Assembly: GCF_042453785.1 (NCBI RefSeq)
Contig: NC_091677.1
Coordinates: 8,713,501 to 8,777,500, forward strand
Length of the DNA: 64,000 bases
From: Malus domestica
Lineage: Eukaryota > Streptophyta > Magnoliopsida > Rosales > Rosaceae
Reading direction: 5' to 3'
Shown here: piece by piece, positions 23,006-34,429 of the stretch
How the letters are laid out: the number at the start of each line of letters is the position of its first letter
Numbering within the stretch: position 1 is the stretch's first letter
Notes under the pieces: generated by a model
Databases searched by the model: none
Seen by the model: only the letters and a program-made list of their open reading frames with translations
What the model was told of the DNA's origin: nothing
Made by a program: the position numbers and the translations under genes

Positions 23006-23686
23006 TCACAAAGGTTGCTTAGGAGAAGTCTCAGCAGTCGGTAGAGCCCCAGAAAGAGAAGGCACCAGAGAGGGATCATTCGGAGCCTCAGTACTGGACA
23101 GAACCCTAGAAGGAGGAGGCATCAGAGGTTGATCATTTGGAGCTTCATTACGCGGTACAGCCCCAGAAGACGAAGGCAATAAATGCCTTTGGAACAAACC
23201 CACAAATCTCTGATGATCAAGTAAAACCTGACCATCAGATTCCTTCATCTGGTCAAGCTTCCTCTTCATGTTTGTAGCATAGTCATGTGCGAGCTGGTGC
23301 AACTATTTATTCTCATGCTTGAGCCCTCTAATCTCCTATTTGAGACTCATCACTTCAGCCGCCAATGATTCAACTTGGCGGGTTCGAGCAAATAGGCGTT
23401 GGGCCATATTAGACACAGAACCTGCACACTGAACACTGAGAGCCAGAGAATCCTTAACAGCCAACTCATCAGACCGTTTGGAAAGTAGTATGTTATCTTT
23501 GGGAGTGAGAAGGTTCCTGGCCACCACCGTAGCGGTCTTATCATTCTTCATCACGGAATCCCCAACGGTAAGAGGACCAGTAGGGGAGACGAAGGATGGG
23601 CGCCAAATGTTGTCTGGAGAAGGCGTGGCTGCCTCTTCAACAAGGTTCAAGTCAAAACGACGGTCGGAGGGGCCATACATTTTCAA
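23006..23686 (-). pseudogene. Repeat-encoded coiled-coil protein, copy 1, two TAG stops
   Basis: It matches the intact 224-residue ORF at 60811-61485. The frame opens with MKMYGPSDRRFDLNLVEEAA and runs through FVSPTGPLTVGDSVMKND and MAQRLFARTRQVESLAAEV. Two CAG-to-TAG changes follow (at MSLK*EIRG and HENK*LHQ, near 23310-23335), before the RLAHDYATNMKRKL-like segment and the Pro/Ser-rich tail. I do not know the function. Confidence 0.75.
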
Positions 23687-23814
23687 AGGTGTTAAAGAGA
23701 GAAGAGGTCAGACAAATCAAGATCTTAGAAGTGCAAGAATGGAGCTTCTACTGGTGGAGATTCAAGTGTGCTTTGGAACTTAATGCCAGCCTCTATAAAA
23801 ATCTGCACTCGACG

Positions 23815-24745
23815 GAGCTTCAAAAATCGAAGAGGCGCCTGCTCAGAAATCGAAGAGGCGTTTGCTTTCTCAAAAGTTGGACTGCTCAGAGACCACGAGG
23901 GTCGATCTCAGAAATCGAAGAGGCGTTTGCTTTCTCAAAAGCTGGGCTACTCAAAGACCACGAAGGCCGATCTCAGAAATCGAAGAGGCGCTTGCTTTCT
24001 CAAAAGCTAGGCTGCTCAGAGACCATGAGGGCCGATCTCAGATCTCAGAAATCGAATAGGCACCTACTTTTCCAGCCTTGTCAACACCTGTCACACGCAC
24101 ACTCAGCTTTGCGGAAATTATGGGCATTCTGTCGAAGATTTCTGGTGAAGTAGAAAGCACATGAATCTTACTGTTCAATCACCCACTTCCCACACGCAAC
24201 ATTAGCTCATGGGTACCACAGATAACTTTGCCAAAGTTCTCTGACAAAGTTGAGACACGTGAAGCTTGCAGCTCCCACTACATCGCTCTGACCAAGAAGG
24301 GTAAAAGAATAGCAAAGAAACAGCACTAACAAAGTTTAGACAAATAAATTTTGAAGGTCGAGCTACCATATTATTACCCACAATGGTAAAGGAACAGTGC
24401 CACTGCTGGATAATTAGAAAGTCCCTGTGTGTCAACCTCTGTGCTTCGTGGCAAGGTAGACTAGCAAACATGCCCAACCTTTACTCACATTCAAGAAAAC
24501 TCCCAACAAGATTGCTTGCTCCAAAATCGAAGAGGCACCGCCCTCCGAATCTCGAGAGCCAGACTCCCAACATGATTACTTTCTCAAAAATCGAAGAGAC
24601 ACCGCTCTCCGAATCTTGAGAGCCAAACCCCTAGCAGGATTGCTTTCTCAAAAATCGAAGAGGCATCGTTCTCCGAATCTCTAGAGCCAGATCCTCGACA
24701 GGATTGCTTGTTTAAAAACCGAAGAGGCACCACTTTCCCAACTTC
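23815..24745 (-). repeat. Direct repeats in segment copy 1
   Basis: At 23815-24060 a roughly 60-bp unit, CTCAGAAATCGAAGAGGCG followed by TTGCTTTCTCAAAAGC and a GACCACGA-GG phrase, repeats about four times. At 24515-24745 a related unit, AAAATCGAAGAGGCACCG then CTCTCCGAATC-TGAGAGCC, repeats four times. The same blocks occur inverted in copy 2. Confidence 0.85.
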
Positions 24746-26224
24746 AAAAGCCGGACCTCCTTGGATAAAGCTTGTCTGTAATCTTCACACGCAACATCAG
24801 CTTTCCAGATACCACAGACCACTTTTTCAAAGTGCTCTGACAGAGTTAAAACATGTGAAGTTGGCAGCTCCCACTACCGTGCTATGACCAAGCAGGGTAA
24901 AGGAATAGCATTACTACTTGTTGTTAGGGAAACTCCTATATATGTCGACTTCCATCCCCAACGGACAAGCAGACCTGCAAAAATGCTCAACCCTTCCTCA
25001 TATCTGAGAGGGCACTCCCAACGAAGCCTTTCGAAATATTCAGCTTTCTTTCCCCCCGATAATACCTCTGCAAACAAGCTATACTAGAGCAAGAATATCT
25101 CATATCATCAGAGTTAAAAGCAAGAGCATCCCATATCATGCTTTTTCCCTGTCTTTTCCTTTGGCCTTGTTCTTACCTACAAGACAAGGAGAAAGAGAGC
25201 AATCAGTCAGCACTTGGAATCAAGCTTCCAGTCAAGAACTGACTGCCTGGAACCCCTTACCTGATTACTTACCTGGCATTGCTCTCGAGTACTCATCTTC
25301 AACATCTTATGCTTCCAGGGAAGATACCGCATCTGCCTGAGGAACAGATAGGGCAAGCGAGAAGGATACAAGGAAGCATGTGGAGACAAGCGTAACAGCA
25401 CACGTGCCGATACATCCACTACTCTGTCAAAAGCAAAAGTATCCCATATCAGCAGGGTCGAAAGTACTCTAGATTTGATGGACTTGTTTTGACCCTCAAA
25501 TTCTTCAGTCGGCCTTATACTCTGGAGGAAACCAGAAAACCCTCCAGCCCAGTTCAAGAATAAGCCTGTGGAAAGTTACTTCTTCAAAAGCAAAAGTATC
25601 CCATATCATCTCTTCTCATTTTTCTTCTCTTTATCCTTCATGCTGCCTGCAAGATAGGGAGAATGTGAACAATCAGCCGGAACTCGAAATCAAAGTTCTC
25701 ATCTGGGACTGATTGCTTGGAGCTCTGATTGCTTACCTTGTCTGTCACATCTTTCAGCAGATCCCCTAACTCGGCGACTTAGGGGACTCCTACTACATGG
25801 TTTGTATCGCGCTTGACCAAGCCTGAAACTACAAGTAAGCTTCAAGTGAAATTGATACATTACCTTGTGCATCTCCACCAGTTAAAGATACCACCCCTAG
25901 ATGGAGGAAGAGTACTTCCAGATAAGATGCCACATCTACCTATGAGACAGATAAGGTAAGTCAAGACGATACCACACTCTGGTACTTAGAAGTTTTGTGA
26001 CTACGAGATCATTCTCCCACAATATTTCCTAATGTCATCATTCATTTGTACTCACTAAAGGAGAGTTTGAACCTATGTACTTGTGTAAACCCTTCACAAT
26101 TAATGAGAACTCCTCTATTCCGTGGACGTAGTCAATCTGGGTGAACCACGTACATCTTGTGTTTACTTTCCTATCTCTATCCATTTATATACTTATCCAC
26201 ACTAATGACCGGAGCAATCTAGCG

Positions 26225-26842
26225 AAGATCACAAAAAGCGATTGTTTTCGCTACCTAGGATCTATCTTGCAAGAGAACGGATAATTAGATGGAGATCTCA
26301 ACCATAGAATACAAGCTGGATGGATGAAGTGTAAGAGTGCATCCGGCGTGTTGTGTGACCGTCGTAGGCCACTGAAGCTCAAGGGAAAATTTTATAGGAC
26401 GGCAATAAGGCCAGCGATGTTGTATGGCACAGAATGTTGGGCGGTGAAGCATCAACACGTACATAAAATGGGTGTAGCGGAGATGAGGATGCTTCGTGGG
26501 ATGTGTGGGCACATGAGGAAGGATAAGATTGGGAATGAGGATATCCGAGGTAAAGTAGGAGTAGCCGAAATTGAAGGAAAGATGAGAGAAAATCAGTTAC
26601 GGTGGTTTGGACATGTGCAAAGAAGGCCTACTGATGCTCCGGTTCGAAGATGTGACTACGGGACAGAGGTTCAGGGCCGAAGGGGTAGAGGAAGACCTAG
26701 GAAAATTTTGGAAGAGACCCTAAGAAAAGACTTAGAGTACTTGGATCTAACGGAGGACATGACACAAAACCAAGTGCAATGGCGTTCTAGGATTCATATA
26801 GCCGACCCCATTTAGTGGGAAAAGGCTTTGTTGTTGTTGCTA
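26225..26842 (+). pseudogene. RTE LINE 3' part with GTT tail (right end of composite 1)
   Basis: It reads from FRYLGSILQ through [29 protein letters not shown] and the GRGRPRK tail to the stop and 3' UTR, ending in GTTGTTGTT. It shares right-type residues with 57532-58150: RGM in place of RWM, KIGNED in place of KIRNED, APV in place of API, and a Cys at the MK(W/C)KS position. It also carries the TAA (26281-26283) found in the left RTE part of the same composite. Confidence 0.9.
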
Positions 26843-27364
26843 CATTACTCTTTCGTAGTCTGTTCCATGTCTGTTGTATTCTTATTCATCACTCTTAGGT
26901 TCAACTACTGAAACGAGTAGGGAAGAAACCTATTAATCTAGAGTATTGCCATTGTGTGTCACTCATATACATACACCCTTACTTATAGAGATTAGAGAAT
27001 AAACCTGTAACTACTCAGGGTTTTCCCTCACCCCGCTTACTTCTTAGATGGTTTTCCATCCCCATATATTACCTCAAGGAAAAGCGCACTCCACGGAAAC
27101 CTTGTTATTGCTCAAAGAATCTGAGATGTTATGATGGCCGTACCAAGAACTAATATGGTTTCTCAATCAGTTGACAATGCATTTTACTATGCAGGTAAGA
27201 AGAACATGAGCATCACAAGTAGAAGGTGGAGATGTGTGATCATAATCTAATGATCTTGTAATCTATTAAAGTAACTGACTGATTTATTTCTGTTAATTAG
27301 TTTGATATTTAAGGAAGCACAATTTGTTTCTACCAAAGTTAAGGAAGCACAGTTTCCCAAATAA
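26843..27364. other. No gene seen
   Basis: The sequence looks intron-like and AT-rich. There is no recognisable coding block or element boundary. Confidence 0.5.
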
Positions 27365-27540
27365 TAAATTTTCAGTTTTTTTTTTTTAATTTCAGGTTTT
27401 ATAAATATATAAAAAAAGGAACTGAAATCGTATCGAAAAAAAAAAACTGTATAAAACCGAACCAGAAACTGGATATTAAATTCAGTTCGATTTCGTTTTT
27501 GGTAAAAAACTGAACCAATTGAAATCGAACCCACCCCTAA
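27365..27540. mobile_element. hAT-type element, right-end fragment
   Basis: It ends AAATCGAACCCACCCCTAA, the complement of the common plant hAT terminus TTAGGGGTGGGTTCGATTT. AACCGAAC/GTTCGGTT-type subterminal motifs lie inside it. The left end was not found. Confidence 0.55.
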
Positions 27541-27544
27541 TTGG

Positions 27545-28475
27545 TACTATCACTATTTCTTAAACTAAACACTAATATTTCTTGAACTGAACACAAACTA
27601 TTTTTTAAACTAAACATTAGTTCTATCACTATTTCTTAAACTGAACACCGACTATTTCTAAAATTGAATATGGACACTATCACTATTTCTTAAACTAAAT
27701 ACTCATTTTTTTTGCGTTTTATTTTACTGATTTGAGCTCTGAAAGTCTGAAAATTCCAAAAAGATTCACAAGACACATGGAAGGCAGAACATCTGCGTTA
27801 GTGTTGAATCAATAGATTGGTGGTTTGTTCTTGCATCATAAATAATGCCTAGTCCTTAGTCATGTTTCATAAATAGTGCCTAGTTATTGAGTCCAGTTTC
27901 ATAAATAGTGTATAGTATTTGGTACAGTTTCATAAATAATGTCTCTTTCTTGGTCTGATTTCATAAATAGTGTTTAGTAATTGATCAACTTTCATAAATA
28001 GAACCGAGGGTGGTGAGACATCATGGGAGAGAGTTTGTATTTCAATTTGGAGGGAGGGAGGTTGATTCGTTGGAATTGGACTAAGAACTAGACACTATTT
28101 ATGAAATCGGGTACTATTTATGAAACCGAACACGGGTACTATATATGAAACTGAACATGATTCCTATTTATGAAACGGGACATGAAAACTATTTATGAAA
28201 CTGAACACGGGTACCATTTATGAAACAGAACACGAAAACTATTTATGAAACTGAACACAGGTACTATTTATGAAACTGAACACGGGTACCATTTATGAAA
28301 CAGAACACGAAAACTATTTATGAAACTAAACACGTATACTATTTATGAAACTGAACACGATTACTATTTATGAAACTGAACACGGGTACTATTATGAAGC
28401 TGAACACGAAAACTATTTATAAAACTGAACACGGGTACTATTTATAAAACTGAACACGAGTAGTATTTATGAAAT
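27545..28475. repeat. Three blocks of tandem repeats sharing one core, one block inverted
   Basis: 27545-27710 holds degenerate units of CTATTTCTTAAACTGAACAC. 27835-28005 holds units of about 32 bp containing TTTCATAAATAGTG, the reverse complement of the next block's core. 28085-28475 holds at least a dozen 25-bp units, CTATTTATGAAACTGAACAC plus GGGTA or GAAAA. The last block alternates the two spacers, giving a 50-bp higher-order period in places. Confidence 0.85.
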
Positions 28476-29232
28476 TTCAAATATACCAAATACGAACAAT
28501 GTACCATTTTTTTTCGTCGGTGAGAATAAAGTAGAATCATACAACATGTTGAGTAAATCAAGAAAGCATATGCCACCACCAGACTTATATAAAAAATTCT
28601 AACTTTTAATTTGAACACATCACAATTTCTAACACAATAATCCAAAATTAACTAAATTAATCAGTCAAGTAGAAATCAGGAGTGCAGATCTACTGCACCG
28701 AAAATCATATGTGGCCTCTCATTGGCTTCCCTCAAAATTTACACTTGTCCCTTAATTGATTCAATATAACATTGATAACTATCCAAATAAAAACTCTGGA
28801 AAAAAAAGAAGGAAAATAGCAGCCCATTACCCAGTCTTCACCTACCAACGCCAATAGCGCACAATCCATCATCAACCCCACCGCGTCCAAAATTGCAAAA
28901 CCTAAAAACAAGGGGATTTTTTTCAAGTGAGGAAGGTGAAAGGTCTGCGACTCTCTGTCCGACAGAAAAACAACAAGGGGCTTTGATTCCATCTGCATCA
29001 AAGTAATTTTTTTGTCCTCATGGGAGGAAAAGAAAAAAAAAAATAGAAGGATAGGAAGTTTTTTTTGATCAAGGGATGGTTGAAAAGGGGAATCAGTTTC
29101 TGTTGTCATTGCGAATCCATCGGCGGAGCCCCCAATCACCCACTTTGACAAATCCAGTTCCACCGAATCAACCTCCCTCCCTCCAAATTAAAATACAAAC
29201 CCTCTCCTGTGATGACGCACCAACCTCAGACT
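28013..29232. mobile_element. TIR-bounded unit enclosing the 25-bp array
   Basis: The sequence at 28013-28075 (GGAGGGAGGGAGGTTGATTC with CATGGGAGAGAGTTTGTATT) returns inverted at 29160-29232 (GAATCAACCTCCCTCCCTCC, AATACAAACCCTCTCC). The arms are about 60 bp and roughly 80% alike by eye. The unit contains the 25-bp array and a 143-codon minus-strand frame (29163-28732) of no recognisable family. It could be a MITE-like element or a local inverted duplication. Confidence 0.5.
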
Positions 29233-31299
29233 AATCAAATTCAACACCCCCGTTGACCTCAAGAAATGATTCAGGATTTGGAAGCAAACGAGAAGTAATC
29301 CGGGATTAGAAAATCAAATGACAGATGAATAAAACCCATAATTTATGTGTGTTCTTCTCTCTCTCCTCTCTTTATTTGCGCACTAAATCAGTTTCCCATC
29401 ATCAACCTGAAAAATCGAAGTGGAGTTGCAGATAGAAAGTTAGAGAGAGAAAGTGAGAGAGAGATAGAGTGGGGGAGCCCGAGAGGGAGTTAGTGGGATT
29501 TATGGGTTGTTGGGGGTGAATATAAAGAATTGTGACTTTTTCAGCTCTCTGACAGGGGCAAAAGTAAACTGACGAATAAAACGAAATTGACTTAACCTAA
29601 AACGTTAGGGGAAAAATCGACAAGTAATGATATTATTTTGGTTGGGCCATTGTAGTTGGACTGATTTAGTATTGGGCTTTGTACTAACCATTAAAAAAAA
29701 TTGTAACATGATTTTTGGTTAAAATATAAAGTTTACAAGCCATTTTCATTAATTTTTCTTTTTGTAATCTAATTTTCATTTTTGTCTTTTCTTTTTCGTA
29801 AAATAGGATCTTTGTTTATTTTTCTTTTTGTTGTTTTAAGTTTCTTATTACTTTTTTTTTTTTCCACACCTTGAGGACAAAGTGTGAAATAAGTTTGGGG
29901 TGGGAAGTAAGAACTTTTAGGTTTTAAAATTTTTGAGTTAGTTTAAAAAAAATTCATTATTTTTAAGTTAATATCTATAGATGATGTTAAACGTTAGAAC
30001 AAATGGACATGGTGAAGGTTAATCCCATAGTAGATGTGAAATCCCGTACCTGAATTTCACTATTTAAAGGTACGTATTTTCGTATTATTAATTGCAACAC
30101 ATTTATATGTACAACGCATGTCCCGACTACTGTGCTTCAAGGTCAATTTATTTATCACATAAGCTTAAGAATAATCAAGTTGATCTTACCGTGAACTGAT
30201 CAGGACGCCGTCATGCAAGAAAATGCAACCTCATTGTTGCAACCTTCTCGTACTCTGTTTTCAATATGTAGCACGTCCAAATTGTAAAAGCATAGGCCAT
30301 TACTAAATGAGTCCAAAATCTGCATCAGATGTTAAATAATCATGGGAAGGTAAATTTCCTTGAAAATGCAAACAAGTTTCAATGCACAGTAGCATATAAA
30401 TGAGTCCCATCAAAAGTAAATGATCACCAGAAGGATATAAACTAGGCAATTCTTAATTTAGATTACATCTTGCATATTAACCTAGAATGCTAATTACCCT
30501 CAGTTGAGAAAATTAAGAAAATTAATTCCCCAAAGGTCAGATTTTTAAATAAATAGTTAGAATATATGTTTTGATTTTATTTATAAAATAGAAATTTCGA
30601 TTTTGTGTGAGTCTGTGTATTTATAGCCAGCATCTGTTATAATTATGGTCAAAATGAGTAAAAAATTTCGGGTGCGTGATGGCTTCTCTGATTAAAAATA
30701 AATAAATTTGGTCTTCATTATATTTTTATATTTGTTGTTCTGCAGTTTTTCATTATGGATGTCGTTAATAGAGCTTTTTCATTATATACTCCTGTGCTTT
30801 GCAAAGAAAGCTTACAGAGAAACAAAGTGGCCTTGATCATTTAGTTTGCTATTTTTTATTATTCATTTGTCTGTCGGTGTTTAAATTTTGGTGTTAAATT
30901 TTCGATTCATTTTTTTTACAAGTTTTGTTATGCATTTGAAAAGAAGATGATGAATGTTTTTAATTCATGATAATTCACAGTTTTGACAATAGTTCAACTA
31001 AAATAATTTTTCTTCACTATCTCAATATAAAAATATATTCATTTTCCTTTCAGGTTGAACCAAGAAGTCGCCAGGATACACATTTTGGCATCTGCTTAGC
31101 ATCTGGGCAGAACCTAGACCAACCTCTCCCATGGTAAGTAAATTTCATTTCGTACATAACCAATCAAACTTTTTTTTTTTATAATCATAACACCATGATA
31201 CAATGTATTGTAATACAACTTTTTACATGTTTTATAGACTTTTAAAACCCGCAGCAACGCGCGAGCTCTATAACTAGTCTACACTAAATGAATCGAAGT
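29233..31299. other. No gene; one possible exon
   Basis: The stretch is AT-rich with GA-rich runs near 29440-29490. A block at 31063-31135 lies between CTTTTCAG and GTAAGTAAA and is open as VEPRSRQDTHFGICLASGQN. It looks like an internal exon, but I cannot assign it to a family. Confidence 0.4.
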
Positions 31300-31942
31300 T
31301 GTCACATCCCGGTCCGAGGCGGATCACTTCTCGACCCCGCTCCATCACCGTAACACGATATTGTCCGCTTTGGGCTCCGACCACGCCCTCACGGTTTTGT
31401 TTCTGGAAACTCACAAGCAATTTCACAGTGGATCACCCATCATGGGGGTGCTCTGGTCCCCTTCTCGCTTAACTTCGGAGTTCCTACGGAACCCGAAGCC
31501 AGTGAGCTCCCAAAAGGCCTCGTGCTAGGTAGGGATGAGAATTTACATTTAAGGATCACTCCCCTGGGCGATGTGGGATGTTACAATCCACCCCCCTTAG
31601 GGGCCCGACGTCCTCGTCGGCACACTTTCGGCCAGGGATTGGCTTTGATACCAATTTGTCACATCCCGACCCGGGACGAATCACTTCCCGGGCCCGCCCC
31701 ACCACCGTAGCACGATATTGTCCGCTTTGGGCCCCGACTACGCACTCACGGTTTTGTTTCTGGGAACTCACGAGCAACTTCCCAGTGGGTCACCCATCAT
31801 GGGAGTGCTCTGGCCCCCTTCTTGCTTAACTTCAGAGTTCCTACGGAACCCGAAGACAGTGAGCTCCCAAAAGGCCTCGTGCTAGGTAGGGATGGAAATA
31901 TACATTTAAGGATCACTCCCCTGAGTGATGTGTGATGTTACA
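31300..31942 (-). mobile_element. Cassandra TRIM retrotransposon
   Basis: Two 286-bp LTRs (31300-31585, 31657-31942) start TGTCACATCCC and end GATGTTACA around a 71-bp interior. Read on the minus strand, the interior opens with TGGTATCAAAGCC (31653-31641), one mismatch from the initiator-Met primer site, and closes with TAAGGGGGGTGGAT as polypurine tract. The LTR reads as 5S rRNA-like sequence on the minus strand. These are the defining features of Cassandra, a non-coding TRIM. Flanks GAAGT and GAAGG are a near-perfect 5-bp duplication. Confidence 0.93.
31657..31942 (-). repeat. Cassandra 5' LTR with 5S rRNA-like promoter region
   Basis: On the minus strand, about 31860-31765, phrases matching plant 5S rRNA occur: GAACTCTGAAGTTAAGC and GATGGGTGACCCACTGGGAAGTTGCTCGTG. 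The paired LTR at 31300-31585 has GAACTCCGAAGTTAAGCGAG at the same place. In 5S genes this region holds the internal Pol III promoter (A box, IE, C box). This copy is not a functional 5S gene: it lacks the normal 5' and 3' portions. Confidence 0.85.
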
Positions 31943-31952
31943 GAAGGGGTAC

Positions 31953-32662
31953 TGTGGATGCAAATTTTCTCATCTTCAATCTTGGACGATTTTGCACCTA
32001 CAAAACAACTAGCACCTTAGGTTAAGGCCAAAAATCTCACGCGCCCACGACGAATGGGGGCGGTTTTGGCCGAAGAACCTCCGATGCCAAAGTTAGAATT
32101 TTAGAGAGAAATAGTGTTTAGAGTGTTTAGGATTTTTTGCAAGATGATTGGAATGAGTGTTTGGTGAAAATAGGAGCCTATTTATAGGGCTAGGAATGGC
32201 TGGTTTTTCAAGGGATTTTGTGGTTATGGTTTTGGCTTAATTAGCCAATTTATTGGCTAATTAAGTATGAAAGAAGTAAATGGGAGAAAAGTGAGAAAGG
32301 TGAGGATGAAAAGGAAGTGGCCAGCCCTTTAACAATTTTTAGGTTAAATTGATAATCTAATTGAAAATTAATGAGTTTATTATGTAATAATCCCATTAAT
32401 TTGTCAATTAGCTTAATTTATGTGGAAGATTTGGTAGGTTATAGAATGACTAGCTAATTGTTTGGCTAAAAGAGGGAAAGTGAGGTAAAAAATATATGGA
32501 ATGAAATAGGTTTTAAATTGTTACCTATTTTAGGCATTTCTGACTTGGTTGAAGATGATTACTCACTGCTTGCGTGTAGGAATCCTGATACACCTCAAGG
32601 GTATTTTTGTCTTCTTCATCCAAAAATCCACGTGTCGCCTTGTGATTATTTTTGGCTCCACA
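31953..32662 (-). mobile_element. Solo LTR of the gypsy family seen at 10-18 kb
   Basis: It begins TGTGGATGCAAATTTTC and ends TTTTGGCTCCACA on the plus strand, the same ends as the two LTRs of the large gypsy element, with clear similarity across about 710 bp but many differences. Flanks GGTAC and TGTAC match at 4 of 5 bases. There is no internal sequence. It starts 10 bp from the Cassandra element. Confidence 0.88.
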
Positions 32663-34429
32663 TGTACTGTTTAAATCGGAAATACAGTGAGGTGAAGATA
32701 AAGATTCTAATTACTAGAACGATCGACTACTTTCACTCGTAATCTAAATCATTTATTTTCGTAATGTAAGGTTTTGATACACAGTAATGAATAAATGAAT
32801 TTTATTGTGAGTACATGTGAAGATAAGAGTAAATGAGAGCATTGATCCCTTGCAACACAATAGAAGGTTTGGTGTATGAAATTAACAGTTCTTTAAAGTT
32901 GGTATATGAGTTACCGACTACTATTACAGTTTAGAGATATTTTTATTTATTTGTAAGTAAGAGATTTTAGGCATAGATGACGAAGACGTTATATATTTGT
33001 TGAGATAAATGCCTATTTAATGATGACACATTGTGTGGTTTAGCTCAACCTTCTCTTCCCTTAGAGTAGAACATCCTCTACGCTGCTAAGGTAGAATATC
33101 ATTTAACGTGCTTAATTTTTACGTACAAGTTGGTAATAAAACTAATGTTCCACATTTTGTCAAGAAAATTGTTATTAGCACTCCAAAATTAACATAATAC
33201 ACTCCTCCCAAGTGTAATTTTTTTACTAATTATAAAAAGTTTGGAGTGCCAATAACAATTCTTTCTGTCAAATCTAGATATCGATTTCATTGGACTTCTA
33301 ATTCAAAAACCAAAACAACAATATCATCACAATTCAAGACCAATACACCAATTTTCTTATATAAAAGTGAAGAGTTTCAATAATAATGTATTAAGTCTCA
33401 TTCTCATGGTTGTTGAACTTCTAGAATTTTGGTTTTTTCTTTGTGGAAATTCAGGGTGAAACGAAGGGGATTTGTGAGAAAAAAAGCTTCGAATGAGATG
33501 GTTGATGGTGATGGTGAGTAGTAATGCCGCATTAGTGTAATAGTATTAGTAGATTTGGCCAAACCTTTTCATTTCAAGTTTCATGTGTCTTCTATGTTTG
33601 GGTGGAATGAGTCCAATGCGTATTTCTTAATTCTTGCAAATCTTTATGTTTGTTACATTCGTAGAATACAAGGTAGAGAATGATACCATGTTACAAACCA
33701 TTGCAACAAAGTGCTTAAAGTGGTAAAAAAAACCTCAGAGATGGTAGAAAAAAGAGACAAATGATAAAGCTCATCTTTACAGGGAGCCTGAAAAGTAACA
33801 TGCCGGTGACAAATGCGGCGTTGAGGGGGAGCGAAAGGTGCAATCGTACAGGGTCCCAAAAAATTTTTGGTATCTAATATTTATATGTAATAATGTTATA
33901 TATTAAAAAAATATTTTTATTAGCACTTTAAAACTTTATAGTGCACTTTTATAAGTGTAAATTTTTTTTTTCTTTCTAAATATAAAAATTTGGAGTGCAC
34001 AATGAGATATTAGGAGTGCTAATAGCAACACCTTAAAAAACGATTTTCTTTTTAATTTGATTAATTATATAATAATGCTATATATTCAAGTGAAACTCTA
34101 AAGTTAGAGTTTTTGAAGCTTTTTTTCTTTTCTTTATTTGATTGCTTAAGATTGAACTGTTTTTTATTATTTAGTGAAGGTTATGTTTGTAACTCTTTTT
34201 ACTTATTTATTGACACTTGTGAACTTACAATCAGTGAGTCCTAAATGTTGCTTTGATTTAAATTATTATTTTCTTGTACCAATATATTGTCATACTTTAA
34301 AAAAACATATCTTAAAAAGGCACCCTTTTATAAATTTTGCACACGGCCCCCGAAATTTCAGAGACGGCCCTGGTCGGTGAGTAAGTTATAGGTTTGATAA
34401 AAGTGAGGAGCAAGACAAAGAAGATTAAA
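32663..34429. other. No gene; two related small MITEs
   Basis: No credible coding block is present. MITE-like inverted repeats lie at 33157-33272 (TTGTCAAGAAAATTGTTATT / AATAACAATTCTTTCTGTCAA, with CACTCCAAA / TTTGGAGTG inside) and at 33910-34031 (TTTTATTAGCACTTTAAAA / GGAGTGCTAATAGCAAC). The shared GTTATTAGCACTCC-type ends suggest one family. Confidence 0.55.

Larger units (their letters stand above)
22745..26224 (-). mobile_element. Unclassified gene-like segment, copy 1 (antisense within RTE composite)
   Basis: About 3.48 kb lies between two RTE pieces and is closely similar to 58151-61745 in reverse. At the boundary with the RTE stop codon sits a perfect hairpin, ACTTGGATTTTCCAAGT. On the minus strand the segment has a TATA-like TATATAAAT near 26190, several GTAAGT/TTGCAG-like splice signals, repeated 60-bp units, an ORF at 23686-23006, and AATAAATAAG-type poly(A) signals near 22930. 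No LTR pair, TIRs or known domain were found. It may be a captured host gene or a non-autonomous retroelement. Confidence 0.65.
20904..26842 (+). mobile_element. RTE composite unit, copy 1 (RTE / unclassified segment / RTE 3' end)
   Basis: In order: an RTE ORF2 part cut at both ends (20904-22744), an unclassified segment whose genes read on the minus strand (22745-26224), then an RTE 3' part (26225-26842) ending CACT/ATTTAGTGGGAAAAGGC and a short GTT tail. The same order and the same two junctions occur inverted at 57532-64000. The 5' end lies inside the ORF, as is typical for LINE insertions that stop early. I could not find a convincing target duplication. Confidence 0.8.

Noticed and set aside
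22742..26224. LTR retrotransposon interpretation of the unclassified segment
   Set aside because: No direct repeat joins its two ends, and no primer site or polypurine tract lies at the boundaries.
28732..29163. 143-codon minus-strand frame beginning MELDLSKWVIGGS
   Set aside because: It could be an exon, but no domain, splice pattern or relative was recognised. Kept only as a note within the TIR-bounded unit.
31063..31135. Possible internal exon VEPRSRQDTHFG... with good splice sites
   Set aside because: Considered as a continuation of the IMPDH exon at 20.8 kb, but the sequence does not match the IMPDH C-terminus. No family identified.
31765..31860. Functional 5S rRNA gene
   Set aside because: Only the middle of 5S is matched, within paired Cassandra LTRs. 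The termini and the tandem-array context are absent.
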